A DNA stretch of 63,169 bases from Paraburkholderia solitsugae (lineage in GTDB: Bacteria > Pseudomonadota > Gammaproteobacteria > Burkholderiales > Burkholderiaceae): positions 1-63,169 of the forward strand of contig NZ_WOEY01000016.1 in the NCBI RefSeq assembly GCF_013177695.1, read 5' to 3'. A program made the translations under genes and the position numbers. How positions within the stretch are numbered: the stretch's first letter is position 1; the number at the start of each line of letters is the position of its first letter. Of this stretch, positions 24,351 to 33,681 are shown in pieces. Below the pieces are notes generated by a model. That model saw only the letters and a list, made by a program, of their open reading frames with translations. It was not told where the DNA came from and did no database searches.

Positions 24351-25103
24351 ATGAATCGAATCGATCTGGAGGGGCGTGTTGTCGCCATCACCGGCGGCGC
24401 GCGCGGCATTGGCTACGCGGTGGCTCAGCGGGCGCTGAACTCGGGCGCGTCGGTCGCCTTATGGGACATCGACGCCGAGCGCCTCGCGCGCAGCGAGCGC
24501 GAGCTCAGCGAACTGGGCAAGGTAACGGCCGTCACGGTCGAACTCACCCAGGAAGCCTCGGTTGCTCAGGCGGTGGCACAAACCATCGCTGCCCATGGCG
24601 CAATCGACGTGCTGATCAACTGCGCCGGCATCACCGGTGGCAATGGCACGACGTGGGAGCTGGACCCCGAAGTCTGGCGCCGTGTGATCGACGTGAATCT
24701 GATCGGCCCGTATCTGACCTGCCGCGCGGTCGTGCCGCACATGCTCGAGCGGGGCTACGGCCGGATCGTCAATATCGCCTCGGTGGCCGGCAAAGAGGGC
24801 AATCCGAACGCCTCGCACTACAGCGCCTCCAAAGCCGGGCTCATCGGCTTGACCAAATCCCTCGGCAAAGAACTTGCGACGAAGAACATCCTCGTCAATG
24901 CCGTCACGCCCGCAGCAGCCAAAACGGAGATCTTCGATTCGATGTCGCAGGAGCATATCGACTACATGCTCTCGAAGATTCCAATGAACCGGTTCCTGTT
25001 GCCGGAAGAAGCGGCGTCGCTGATCCTCTGGCTCTCCTCCGAAGACTGCGCGTTCAGCACCGGCTCGGTATTCGATCTGTCCGGCGGCCGCGCCACTTAC
25101 TGA
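24351..25103 (+). CDS. 2-keto-3-deoxy-L-rhamnonate dehydrogenase-like SDR
   Basis: A 250-residue short-chain dehydrogenase. The NAD-binding TGGARGIG motif is at residues about 12-19, with Asp in ALWDIDAE favouring NAD. NCAGIT follows. The catalytic Ser is in IVNIASVAGKEG and Tyr-x3-Lys in HYSASKAG. By its place next to rhamnonate dehydratase it fits LRA5, which oxidises 2-keto-3-deoxy-L-rhamnonate at C4 to the 2,4-diketo acid. AGGAG lies eight bases before ATG 24351. It is the first gene of the sugar cluster. Close relatives act on fuconate or other sugar acids, so the substrate is inferred. Confidence 0.75.
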   Translation: MNRIDLEGRVVAITGGARGIGYAVAQRALNSGASVALWDIDAERLARSERELSELGKVTAVTVELTQEASVAQAVAQTIAAHGAIDVLINCAGITGGNGTTWELDPEVWRRVIDVNLIGPYLTCRAVVPHMLERGYGRIVNIASVAGKEGNPNASHYSASKAGLIGLTKSLGKELATKNILVNAVTPAAAKTEIFDSMSQEHIDYMLSKIPMNRFLLPEEAASLILWLSSEDCAFSTGSVFDLSGGRATY

Positions 25104-25158
25104 GTCATGACAGCGTCACCTGGGCCGTAGCAGTAGTAGCTGTGCAAAAGGCAAAAAC

Positions 25159-25185
25159 CGCAGAGCGCGACCCGCATGCTCTGCG
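25159..25185 (+). promoter_or_regulatory. hairpin before MFS start
   Basis: CGCAGAGC (25159-25166) pairs with GCTCTGCG (25178-25185), ending just before the GAAGGAG ribosome site of the transporter gene at 25197. It could affect initiation or mark the mRNA segment between the two genes. This is an inference from position. Confidence 0.35.
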
Positions 25186-25196
25186 AAGGAGACGAC

Positions 25197-26525
25197 ATGA
25201 ATTCGCATTCGCCCGCTTCACTGGAGGCGATAAACAGCAAGGTCATGCGCCGGCTGTTGCCGTTTCTGCTGTTGATGTATGTGCTGGCGTTTCTCGATCG
25301 AGCCAATATCGGCTTCGCGCAGAAGGCCTTGCAGCACGATACGGGATTGTCCAACGCGGCTTTTGCCTTCGGTGCGGGCGTGTTCTTCATCGGCTATGCA
25401 TTGTTCGAAGTACCGAGCAATCTTCTGCTGCATAAGGTCGGTGCGCGTGCGTGGATGTGCCGGATCATGGTGACGTGGGGGATCGTCTCCGCGGCGATGT
25501 GTCTTGCGCATACGCCGACTGCTTTCTACGCATTGCGTTTTCTGCTCGGCGTCGCCGAAGCGGGTTTCTTCCCGGGCGTGATCTATTACCTGACTCATTG
25601 GTTTCCGCAAGCGGCGCGGGCGCGTGCGGTAGGCATGTTTTATTTCGGTGCGCCGCTGGCGTTCATCTTCGGCAGTCCGTTATCGGGTTCCTTGCTCGAA
25701 TTGCATGGTGCAATGGGTTTGGCCGGCTGGCAGTGGCTGTTTCTGATCGAGGGAACGTTGGCCTCGTTGGTTGGCGTATGGGCGTTCTGGTATCTCGACA
25801 ACCGCCCTGAAGATGCCCGTTGGCTCGACGCGCAAGAGCGCACCACCTTGCGCAGCGCGCTCGACGACGATGCGCTCGCCGCATCGGCGCATGGGCCACG
25901 TCACATTCTCGCTGCGCTGGTGGACCGCCGCGTATTGCTGCTGTCGGCGATCTATCTGCTGATTCAGATGAGTGTCTACGGCGTGATCTTCTATTTGCCG
26001 CAGCAAGTGGCCGCTTTGCTCGGCACGACGGTCGGCTTGCGCGTGGGCCTCGTCGGCGCGCTGCCATGGCTGTGTGCGCTGGCGGTCACGTGGTATGTGC
26101 CGCGTCGTGCGGATCGCACAGGGGGACACCGGCGTTGGGCGGTCGCGCTGCTGGTGCTCGCAGGCCTCGGTATCGGCGCTTCGGGCCTCGCGCATAACCC
26201 GTCGATCGGTTTGATCGCACTGTGCTGCGCGGCCAGCGGCTTCATCGCGGCGCAACCGCTGTTCTGGACATTCCCGACGCGCTACCTCACTGGCGCCGCG
26301 GCTGCGGGCGGAATTGCGCTGATCAATTCGCTTGGCGGCCTCGGCGGATTTATTGCACCGAGCCTTCGCACCGCGGCGGAACGGGCGTTTTCGTCGACCT
26401 CGGCAGGGCTGATCGTATTGGGCGTGTCGAGTCTGCTGGCGGCGCTCATGATCGGCACGCTATTGCGTCGTGACGGCGCACATTCACCTGGGTCTTTCCA
26501 GCACTTACTGCACCGTGGCCGCTAG
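25197..26525 (+). CDS. MFS sugar-acid/anion transporter
   Basis: A 442-residue, 12-helix major facilitator of the anion:cation symporter family (the type that includes phthalate, glucarate and rhamnonate carriers). The first helix pair with LLMYVLAFLDRANIGFAQKAL is the family signature; GYALFEVPSNLLLHKVGAR and FLLGVAEAGFFPGVIYYLTHWFP are further family blocks. It lies between the SDR and rhamnonate dehydratase, so L-rhamnonate or L-rhamnose uptake is likely; a separate ABC importer for the sugar is also present. ATG 25197 has GAAGGAG upstream. Confidence 0.85.
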   Translation: MNSHSPASLEAINSKVMRRLLPFLLLMYVLAFLDRANIGFAQKALQHDTGLSNAAFAFGAGVFFIGYALFEVPSNLLLHKVGARAWMCRIMVTWGIVSAAMCLAHTPTAFYALRFLLGVAEAGFFPGVIYYLTHWFPQAARARAVGMFYFGAPLAFIFGSPLSGSLLELHGAMGLAGWQWLFLIEGTLASLVGVWAFWYLDNRPEDARWLDAQERTTLRSALDDDALAASAHGPRHILAALVDRRVLLLSAIYLLIQMSVYGVIFYLPQQVAALLGTTVGLRVGLVGALPWLCALAVTWYVPRRADRTGGHRRWAVALLVLAGLGIGASGLAHNPSIGLIALCCAASGFIAAQPLFWTFPTRYLTGAAAAGGIALINSLGGLGGFIAPSLRTAAERAFSSTSAGLIVLGVSSLLAALMIGTLLRRDGAHSPGSFQHLLHRGR

Positions 26526-26573
26526 GCGCATTCCTGGCTGCACGTTCGACGAACCAACAACGGAGCCCATTTC

Positions 26574-27752
26574 ATGGCCATGCCTACTATCCGGCACGTG
26601 CGTGCCTTCATCGTCCGCGGTGGTGGTGCGGACTATCACGATCAACCCGACGGACACTGGATCGACGATCATGTTTCCACGCCGATGGCGCGGTATCCGG
26701 AGTATCGCCAGAGCCGCCAGTCGTTCGGCATCAATGTGCTCGGCACGTTGGTGGTCGAGATCGAAGCGAGTGACGGCACGGTCGGTTTTGCAGTGACGAC
26801 GGGCGGCGAAATCGGCGCGTTCATCGTTGAGAAACATCTCGCGCGTTTTCTCGAAGGCCAGCTCGTCACCGACATCGAGAAGATGTGGGATCAGATGTAT
26901 TTTTCGACGCTGTACTACGGCCGCAAAGGCGTGGTGCTGAATACGATCTCGGGCGTCGATCTTGCGTTGTGGGATCTGCTCGCGAAAGTCCGCAAGGAGC
27001 CGGTGTACCAACTATTGGGTGGCCCGGTGCGTGACGAACTCGTGTTTTACGCGACTGGTGCGCGTCCGGACCTCGCGAAGGAGATGGGTTTCATCGGCGG
27101 CAAAATGCCGTTGCAGCATGGTCCTGCTGAAGGCGAAGCAGGTCTCAGGAAGAATCTGGACAAGCTCGCGGAGATGCGCAGCCGTGTCGGCGACGACTTC
27201 TGGTTGATGTACGACTGCTGGATGAGCCTCGACGTACCGTATGCAACGCGGCTCGCGCAGGCGGCGCACGAATACGGTCTGAAATGGATCGAAGAGTGCC
27301 TGCCACCGGACGACTACTGGGGTTACGCCGAACTGCGGCGTAACGTGCCGCGCGGCATGATGGTGTCGACCGGCGAGCATGAAGCGACGCGTTGGGGGTT
27401 TCGCATGCTGCTGGAGATGCAGTGCTGCGATCTGATTCAGCCGGATGTGGGCTGGTGCGGCGGCATTACCGAACTCATCAAGATCTCCGCGCTCGCCGAC
27501 GCCCACAATGTGATGGTGGTGCCACACGGTTCGTCAGTGTATAGCTATCACTTCGTCGTCACGCGGCACAACTCATCGTTCGCCGAATTTCTGATGATGG
27601 CGCCGAAAGCGGATGAAGTGGTGCCGATGTTTACGCCGCTGCTGCTTGATGAACCGGTCCCCGTGAATGGACGCATGAAGGTGCCAGACACACCGGGGTT
27701 CGGCGTGCGGCTCAATCCGGAATGCGCGCTGGTGCGGCCTTATCCGCGTTGA
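26574..27752 (+). CDS. rhmD: L-rhamnonate dehydratase
   Basis: A 392-residue enolase-superfamily enzyme. It dehydrates L-rhamnonate to 2-keto-3-deoxy-L-rhamnonate. The opening [22 protein letters not shown] and [12 protein letters not shown] match RhmD. The metal ligands are Asp in [11 protein letters not shown], Glu in [15 protein letters not shown] and Glu in [12 protein letters not shown]. The catalytic His lies in [15 protein letters not shown]. It follows the transporter by 48 bases and precedes the rhamnose dehydrogenase gene. The start may be ATG 26574 or 26580. Confidence 0.93.
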   Translation: MAMPTIRHVRAFIVRGGGADYHDQPDGHWIDDHVSTPMARYPEYRQSRQSFGINVLGTLVVEIEASDGTVGFAVTTGGEIGAFIVEKHLARFLEGQLVTDIEKMWDQMYFSTLYYGRKGVVLNTISGVDLALWDLLAKVRKEPVYQLLGGPVRDELVFYATGARPDLAKEMGFIGGKMPLQHGPAEGEAGLRKNLDKLAEMRSRVGDDFWLMYDCWMSLDVPYATRLAQAAHEYGLKWIEECLPPDDYWGYAELRRNVPRGMMVSTGEHEATRWGFRMLLEMQCCDLIQPDVGWCGGITELIKISALADAHNVMVVPHGSSVYSYHFVVTRHNSSFAEFLMMAPKADEVVPMFTPLLLDEPVPVNGRMKVPDTPGFGVRLNPECALVRPYPR

Positions 27753-27838
27753 AGGCGCGTTGAAGGTGGCTCGAGGCCGGGTTTAACTCGGGTTCAACCC
27801 GCAAGACACAGTATTAATCCAGCCAACAGGAGAATGAC

Positions 27839-28621
27839 GTGCTGCTCAAGGACAAGGTCGTGATCGTCACCGGCGGTTCGCGTGGCATCGGCCGCGCGAT
27901 AGCGGTTGCGTGCGCTACCGAAGGCGCGGATGTGGCGATCAACTACTGGGGCGATAACGACGCATCGTATGGCCGCCGTTCGGCCGTCGCGGAAGTGGTC
28001 GGCGAAATCGAAGCGTTAGGGCGGCGCGTAATCGCGATCGAAGGCAATGTAGCCGTGCGCGAAACCGGTCAGGAACTCGTTCGCCGCACGGTCGAAGCCT
28101 TCGGCAAAGTCGACGTGCTCGCGAGCAATGCCGGCATCTGCCCGTTTCACGCTTTTCTCGACATGCCGCCCGAAGTATTGGAGTCGACGGTCGCAGTCAA
28201 TCTGAACGGTGCGTTCTACGTCACGCAAGCGGCCGCGCAGCAGATGAAAGCGCAGGGCACGGGCGGCGCGATCGTGGCGACGAGTTCGATCAGCGCCCTC
28301 GTAGGCGGCGGCATGCAAACGCACTACACGCCGACCAAAGCGGGTGTGCATTCGTTGATGCAGTCATGCGCGGTGGCGTTGGGGCCATACGGCATTCGCT
28401 GCAATTCGGTCATGCCCGGCACGATCGCGACTGACCTGAACGCGGAAGATCTCGCCGACGAAGCGAAGAAAGCCTACTTCGAAAAGCGTATTCCGCTGGG
28501 CAGATTGGGCCGTCCGGAGGACGTCGCCGATTGCGTGGTATTCCTTGCATCCGACCGCGCGCGCTATGTCACAGGCGCCGCGCTGCTGGTAGACGGCGGC
28601 TTGTTCGTCAACCTGCAGTAG
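27839..28621 (+). CDS. L-rhamnose 1-dehydrogenase (SDR)
   Basis: A 260-residue short-chain dehydrogenase from GTG 27839 with AGGAG upstream. The TGGSRGIGRA motif binds the dinucleotide, NAGI lies in the middle, and the catalytic Ser is in IVATSSISALVGGG with Tyr-Thr-Pro-Thr-Lys in THYTPTKAG. The NYWGDNDASYG insertion after beta2 is shared by rhamnose dehydrogenases as I recall them. In this cluster the expected role is oxidation of L-rhamnose to the 1,4- (or 1,5-) lactone. It is the last gene on the plus strand before the convergent LysR gene. Confidence 0.82.
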   Translation: MLLKDKVVIVTGGSRGIGRAIAVACATEGADVAINYWGDNDASYGRRSAVAEVVGEIEALGRRVIAIEGNVAVRETGQELVRRTVEAFGKVDVLASNAGICPFHAFLDMPPEVLESTVAVNLNGAFYVTQAAAQQMKAQGTGGAIVATSSISALVGGGMQTHYTPTKAGVHSLMQSCAVALGPYGIRCNSVMPGTIATDLNAEDLADEAKKAYFEKRIPLGRLGRPEDVADCVVFLASDRARYVTGAALLVDGGLFVNLQ

Positions 28622-28636
28622 CGCGCGATGCCGACG

Positions 28637-29635
28637 TCAATGAACCGGTGCGGAGACGATCACAGGCGCGGTCACAGCGGAGGCGGAATCGTCGCGTGCG
28701 AGCTTGCGCGAGAAGCCGCGCAGCAAATCGATAAAGCGCAGCGCCGGTTCGGCGAGGGCTTCTTCCTTGCGCGTGAGAATGCCGAAACCGGCGAGGCTCT
28801 TGCCGATTTCGAGCGGCAGCGCGACCAGCAGCTTGCCGCGCACATGATCGCGCACGACCGACTCGGGCAGCATGGCCACGGCGTCGTAGTTCTCGAGCAG
28901 TTGCAGCGTGGCAAAGATCGACGCGCACTCGGTCAGGTTGACGGGCGTCGCAAGGCCCGCGCGCGCGAGTTCCTCTTCGAACAGCACGCGCGCCGGACTG
29001 GTAATCGGTTGCGCGACCCACGGCCAGTCGATCAGCTCCCGCAATGTGATGCGCGAGCGCTGCGCCAGCGGATGCACCGAACGCACGACCAGCAGCAAGG
29101 TCTCGCGTGCGAGTGGCTCGAAACTGAAATCGTTGTGTTGCAACGGACTGGTCAGGCGTCCAAGCGCCAGATCGACTTCGCGGCGATGCAGCAATTGCAC
29201 GACCTGGTCGCTGGTTTCGCCAAGAATGCGCACGTTCAGCAAAGGGCTTTCGGTTTTCAGCGCGGCGACCGCCATGGCCAGCAGATCGGGCGCGGCGCCC
29301 ATGATGGCGCCGACAGTCAACTGTCCATGTCCGCCTCGGCGCTTGACGTCGAGGTCCTCGGCAAAACGGGTCAACTCGGCGAGTGCGCGCCGCGCATACG
29401 CCAGCGTGACCACGCCGAGCGGCGTGGGCGTCATGCCGCGCGCGTTGCGTTCGAACAGCAGGAAACCGAACGCTTCCTCGATGTCGCCGAGCATGCGGCT
29501 CGCGCTGGGTTGCGCGACATTGATCGCCTCGGCGGCTTGATGGAGATTGCGCGCGTCGTCGAGCGCGACGAGCAGCGCGAGGTGCTTGAACTTGAGCCGA
29601 TTGACGAGTGCGATGGCAGCTGAGTGTTGGCTCAT
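28637..29635 (-). CDS. LysR-type regulator of the rhamnose cluster
   Basis: A 332-residue LysR protein from ATG 29635. The N-terminal winged helix is RLKFKHLALLVALDDARNLH followed by AAEAINVAQPSASRMLGDIE. The effector-binding domain follows from about residue 95 (QLTVGAIMGAAPDLLAMAV). The GbpR/galactose-binding-regulator-like layout (long front, SASRML recognition helix) fits sugar-acid regulators. It is transcribed divergently from rhaM, with a palindrome in the gap that probably serves as its operator. Rhamnose or a pathway intermediate is the likely inducer, which is an inference. Confidence 0.87.
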   Translation of the reverse strand: MSQHSAAIALVNRLKFKHLALLVALDDARNLHQAAEAINVAQPSASRMLGDIEEAFGFLLFERNARGMTPTPLGVVTLAYARRALAELTRFAEDLDVKRRGGHGQLTVGAIMGAAPDLLAMAVAALKTESPLLNVRILGETSDQVVQLLHRREVDLALGRLTSPLQHNDFSFEPLARETLLLVVRSVHPLAQRSRITLRELIDWPWVAQPITSPARVLFEEELARAGLATPVNLTECASIFATLQLLENYDAVAMLPESVVRDHVRGKLLVALPLEIGKSLAGFGILTRKEEALAEPALRFIDLLRGFSRKLARDDSASAVTAPVIVSAPVH

Positions 29636-29666
29636 GGTTCCGGTGCGATTCGGTTTGTGGATCGCC

Positions 29667-29685
29667 CAATCCAAACAACGGATTG
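29667..29685. promoter_or_regulatory. LysR box (T-N11-A) in the LysR/rhaM gap
   Basis: CAATCC (29667-29672) and GGATTG (29680-29685) form a perfect inverted repeat with 7 bases between. It contains T-N11-A (T29670 and A29682), the standard LysR-type operator. It lies about 30 bases upstream of the regulator start and 90 bases upstream of rhaM. Confidence 0.7.
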
Positions 29686-29774
29686 AGATGCTATCGACGC
29701 AGGAATTATAGTCGTATCAGACGCTTCTACGCTTCTCAGGGAAAGCGCCCGGATACGACGGGAGACAGGCCGCA

Positions 29775-30098
29775 ATGGAAACAATCGCTTTCCGGATGGT
29801 GCTCAACCCCGGCATGCGCGAGGAATACGAACGACGTCATGCGCAAATCTGGCCCGAGCTGGTTGATGCATTGCACAACGCCGGTGTGCACGACTATCGG
29901 ATTTTCTTCGACGCGGGTTCGGACCATCTTTTCGCCATTCTGACGCGCACCACAAATCACACCATGAATGCGCTGCCGCAACTCGACGTGATGCGCAAAT
30001 GGTGGGATTACATGGCCGACATCATGCAGACGGCCCCTGACCATACGCCGCTCCAGCAACCGCTCGAACCGGTCTTTCATCTGAATTCGCTTAGCTAA
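29775..30098 (+). CDS. rhaM: L-rhamnose mutarotase
   Basis: A 107-residue enzyme that equilibrates alpha and beta L-rhamnose. The family pattern is complete: FRMVLNPGMREEYERRHAQIWPEL, AGVHDYRIFFDAG, HLFAILTRT and MRKWWDYMADIMQTAPDHTP. It is the first gene of the plus-strand operon rhaM-lactonase-ABC transporter, divergent from the LysR gene. Confidence 0.95.
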   Translation: METIAFRMVLNPGMREEYERRHAQIWPELVDALHNAGVHDYRIFFDAGSDHLFAILTRTTNHTMNALPQLDVMRKWWDYMADIMQTAPDHTPLQQPLEPVFHLNSLS

Positions 30099-30139
30099 TG
30101 TAGCTGACTGTGCCCGACCTAAAGGGCGGAGGGTGTTGC

Positions 30140-31033
30140 ATGCAGGTTGTCGATTCGCATATCCATCTGTGGGATCTGAAGACGCATCGCTATCCGTGGC
30201 TGGAAAACCCGGGCGTGTCGTTCGTGGGTGACGCGCGCGACTTGAAGCATGACTATCTGCTCGATGATCTGCTCGGCGAGGCGGGCGATATCGAGGTGCT
30301 GAAACTGGTGCACGTGGAAGCGAATCACGATCCCGCCGATCCGGTCGAGGAAACCCGCTGGTTGCAGTCCATTGCGGATTGGCCGGCGTCTCGCGGCATG
30401 CCGGATGCGATTGTCGCTGCGGTGGATCTGTCCGCGGCGAACGCACCGGAAATCCTTGAAGCACACGCGTCGTTCGCCAATACGCGTGGCATCAGGCAGA
30501 TCCTGAACGTGCACGAGAACAAGCTGTTCGATTACGTCAGCCGTCATTTCATGCGCGAGCCGCAGTGGCGTGAACATTTTGCCTTGCTGCGCCGTTACGA
30601 CATGTCGTTCGATCTGCAACTGTATCCGTCGCAGATGGAAGAGGCGGCTGCGCTGGCACGCGCGCATGCCGATACGATTTTTATCATCAACCATGCGGGC
30701 ATGTTCGTGGACCGCGGCAGCGTCGCCGGCTATAGCGCGTGGCGTGACGGTATGCGGACGCTCGCGGGTTGCAGGAACGTCGCGGTAAAGATCAGCGGAC
30801 TCGCGATGTTCGATCACCAGTGGACCGTCGAAAGCCTGCGGCCTTATGTGCTCGAAACAATCGATGCGTTCGGCGTCGAGCGTGCGATGTTCGCGTCGAA
30901 CTTTCCAGTCGATCGCCTGTTCGGCTCTTACCAGGATTTGTGGCGCGCGTACGCGTCGATCGTCGATGGTGCGAGCGTTGCTGAGAAAGAAGCGCTGTTT
31001 TGCCGTAACGCGGAGCGCTTTTATCGTATCTGA
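30140..31033 (+). CDS. amidohydrolase, probable L-rhamnono-1,4-lactonase
   Basis: A 297-residue amidohydrolase_2 family protein from ATG 30140 with GGAGGG upstream. The metal-binding start VVDSHIHLWD is present, then HVEANHDP, then IINHAGMFVDR and the C-terminal MFASNFPVDRLFGSY (where Asp would be a metal ligand). This is the L-fuconolactonase-like layout. Between a mutarotase and a rhamnose ABC transporter it most likely opens L-rhamnonolactone to L-rhamnonate (LRA2 role). Related proteins act on fuconolactone, so the exact substrate is inferred. Confidence 0.8.
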   Translation: MQVVDSHIHLWDLKTHRYPWLENPGVSFVGDARDLKHDYLLDDLLGEAGDIEVLKLVHVEANHDPADPVEETRWLQSIADWPASRGMPDAIVAAVDLSAANAPEILEAHASFANTRGIRQILNVHENKLFDYVSRHFMREPQWREHFALLRRYDMSFDLQLYPSQMEEAAALARAHADTIFIINHAGMFVDRGSVAGYSAWRDGMRTLAGCRNVAVKISGLAMFDHQWTVESLRPYVLETIDAFGVERAMFASNFPVDRLFGSYQDLWRAYASIVDGASVAEKEALFCRNAERFYRI

Positions 31034-31096
31034 CCTACCGCATCCGCCGTACCGCATCTGAAGCATTCCCGAAAGCGAAGAAGGAGGAGACAAGTC

Positions 31097-32626
31097 GTGC
31101 CGCAATCCCCATCCGCTGTGCCCAGGCTCGAACTACGGCGCGCGAGCAAATCATTCGGCCGGGTCCGTGCGTTATCCGACGGCGATCTCGCGTTGTGGCC
31201 GGGTGAAGTGCATGCGCTGCTCGGCGAGAATGGCGCGGGCAAATCGACCGTCGTGAAGATTCTTGCGGGCGTGCATCAGCCGGAGACCGGCGAGCTGCGG
31301 GTCGACGGCGTGGCGCGTCGCTTCGCGACGCCTGCCGAAGCGCGCGACGCGGGCCTCGCGGTGATCTATCAGGAGCCGACGCTGTTCTTCGATCTCTCGA
31401 TCGCGGAGAACATCTTCATGGGACGGCAGCCGGTCGACCGGATCGGCCGCATTCAGTACGACGTCATGCGCCGGGAGGTGGACGGCCTGCTGGCCTCGCT
31501 CGGGGTCGATCTGCGCGCGGATCAACTGGTGCGTGGTTTGTCGATTGCCGATCAGCAGGTGATCGAAATTGCGAAGGCGTTGTCGCTGAACGCGAACGTA
31601 CTGATCATGGACGAGCCGACCGCGGCCTTGTCGCTGCCCGAAGTAGAGCGGCTCTTTGCGATCGTGCGTAAGCTGCGCGAGCGCGACGTGGCGATTCTGT
31701 TCATCACGCACCGCCTCGATGAAGTGTTCACGCTGACGCAACGCGTGACGATCATGCGCGACGGCGCAAAGGTATTCGATGGGCTCACCGCCGATCTCAC
31801 CACCGAATCCATCGTCGCGAAGATGGTGGGGCGTGACCTGGAGACGTTCTATCCGAAAGCCGGCCGGCCACCGGGCGAAGTGCGCCTGTCAGTGCGTGGA
31901 CTCACGCGGGTGGGCGTTTTCAAGGACATTTCCTTCGACGTCCGCGCCGGCGAGATCGTCGCGCTGGCGGGTCTCGTCGGCGCGGGGCGCAGTGAAGTCG
32001 CCCGCGCGATCTTCGGTATCGATCCTCTCGACTCGGGCGAAATTTCGCTTGGCGGCCAGCGTCTCGCCGCCGGCAGCCCGGCCGCCGCGGTGCGTGCCGG
32101 CCTCGCGCTGGTACCGGAGGACCGTCGCCAGCAAGGGCTGGCACTGGAGTTGAGCATCGCGCGCAATGCCTCGATGACGGTGCTCGGGCGTCTCGTCAAA
32201 CATGGCCTGATTTCCACCCGCAGCGAAACGCAGTTGGCCAATCAGTGGGGCACGCGTTTGCGCCTCAAGGCGGGGGATCCCAATGCGCCGGTCGGCACGC
32301 TTTCCGGCGGCAATCAGCAAAAGGTCGTACTGGGCAAGTGGCTCGCCACCAATCCGAAAGTCCTGATCATCGACGAACCCACGCGCGGCATCGACGTCGG
32401 CGCTAAGGCCGAGGTGTATAGCGCGCTGGCGGAACTGGTGCGCGACGGCATGGCCGTGCTGATGATTTCGAGCGAATTGCCGGAAGTGCTCGGCATGGCC
32501 GATCGTGTGCTGGTCATGCACGAGGGCCGTATCAGCGCGGATATCGCGCGCGCCGAGGCTGACGAAGAACGCATCATGGGCGCCGCACTCGGTCAGCCGA
32601 TTCCGCCTTTGGGGCACGCCGCATGA
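31097..32626 (+). CDS. sugar ABC transporter ATP-binding protein (rhamnose)
   Basis: A 509-residue, double-domain ATPase of the carbohydrate uptake (CUT2) type. The first domain has GENGAGKST, signature RGLSIADQQ and [11 protein letters not shown]. The second has the degenerate GLVGAGRSE, signature LSGGNQQK and [12 protein letters not shown]. Both are typical of RbsA/RhaT ATPases. GTG 31097 is preceded by GGAGGAG. The gene overlaps the first permease by four bases (ATGA), showing translational coupling. Confidence 0.92.
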   Translation: MPQSPSAVPRLELRRASKSFGRVRALSDGDLALWPGEVHALLGENGAGKSTVVKILAGVHQPETGELRVDGVARRFATPAEARDAGLAVIYQEPTLFFDLSIAENIFMGRQPVDRIGRIQYDVMRREVDGLLASLGVDLRADQLVRGLSIADQQVIEIAKALSLNANVLIMDEPTAALSLPEVERLFAIVRKLRERDVAILFITHRLDEVFTLTQRVTIMRDGAKVFDGLTADLTTESIVAKMVGRDLETFYPKAGRPPGEVRLSVRGLTRVGVFKDISFDVRAGEIVALAGLVGAGRSEVARAIFGIDPLDSGEISLGGQRLAAGSPAAAVRAGLALVPEDRRQQGLALELSIARNASMTVLGRLVKHGLISTRSETQLANQWGTRLRLKAGDPNAPVGTLSGGNQQKVVLGKWLATNPKVLIIDEPTRGIDVGAKAEVYSALAELVRDGMAVLMISSELPEVLGMADRVLVMHEGRISADIARAEADEERIMGAALGQPIPPLGHAA

Positions 32627-33681
32627 TGCGCCATTCTTCGACCCATCCCGCGCCGGTTCAGGCGCCGGTCGCTAAGCGCACCGGCAGCGCGCCGGGCGGC
32701 TTCATTGGCAGTATCGCGAAGAGCCGCGAGACGACGCTCTTCGTCGTTCTGATCCTGTTGATTGTGGGCACGGGGCTCGCGAAACCGCAGTTTCTGAATT
32801 TGCAGAATCTGCGCGACGTGCTGCTGAATGTGTCGATCATCAGCTTGCTGACCGCCGGCATGACGGTGGTGATCCTGATGCGGCATATCGATCTGTCGGT
32901 GGGGTCGACGGTCGGCATCAGCGCGTATGCGGTCGGGAGTGTGTACGTTGCGTTTCCGCATATGCCGGTGATCGTCGCGTTGCTGGCCGGACTCGCGATC
33001 GGTCTGGTGGCGGGCGGTATCAACGCGTTGCTCGTTGCCGTGGGGCGCGTGCCGTCGCTGGTGGCGACGCTCTCCACGCTCTACATCTTCCGCGGCGCGG
33101 ACTATGCGTGGGTACACGGCGGCCAGATCAACGCGACCAGTTTGCCCGATGCGTTCTCCCGGCTTGCTACCGGCACATTCTTCGGCATACCGACGCTCGC
33201 GCTGATCGCGATCGTCGTGCTGGCCGCGCTGGCTGTCTATTTGAAGCAGTTTCGCGGTGGACGCGAACACTACGCCATCGGCTCGAATCCGGAGGCGGCA
33301 CGGCTTGCCGGCGTGAACGTCGAACGTCGTGTGATGGCGGGCTTTCTGCTGTCCGGCGCGATTGCCGGCTTCGCGGGCGCGTTGTGGCTGGCGCGCTTCG
33401 GCACCGTCGATGCAAGCACCGCAAAGGGCATCGAACTGCAGGTCGTTGCCGCCGCCGTGGTGGGCAGCGTCGCGATTACCGGCGGTGTGGGCACCATTCT
33501 CGGCGCCACGCTCGGCGCGCTCGTGCTGGGTGTGATCAGCATCGCGCTCGTCGTGCTGCACGTCTCGCCATTCTGGGAGCAGGCGATCCAGGGCGCGTTG
33601 ATCGTCGCCGCGATTGCCGCCGACACCTTGCTGGCCCGCTCCGTCGCCAAACGCATGATGAGGAAGCGCGATCATGGCTAA
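32623..33681 (+). CDS. sugar ABC transporter permease 1 (rhamnose)
   Basis: A 352-residue, CUT2-type inner-membrane permease with about eight to ten hydrophobic segments. The conserved [19 protein letters not shown] and [22 protein letters not shown] cytoplasmic loop bind the ATPase. It overlaps the ATPase gene at its start and the second permease at its end by 8 bases. Two different permeases in one operon is the known layout of the RhaSTPQ rhamnose importer. Confidence 0.92.
   Translation: MMRHSSTHPAPVQAPVAKRTGSAPGGFIGSIAKSRETTLFVVLILLIVGTGLAKPQFLNLQNLRDVLLNVSIISLLTAGMTVVILMRHIDLSVGSTVGISAYAVGSVYVAFPHMPVIVALLAGLAIGLVAGGINALLVAVGRVPSLVATLSTLYIFRGADYAWVHGGQINATSLPDAFSRLATGTFFGIPTLALIAIVVLAALAVYLKQFRGGREHYAIGSNPEAARLAGVNVERRVMAGFLLSGAIAGFAGALWLARFGTVDASTAKGIELQVVAAAVVGSVAITGGVGTILGATLGALVLGVISIALVVLHVSPFWEQAIQGALIVAAIAADTLLARSVAKRMMRKRDHG

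Noticed and set aside
28608..29678. A 356-codon minus-strand frame over the LysR gene
   Set aside because: It is the LysR gene read in another frame. The regulator frame has clear helix-turn-helix and effector domains.
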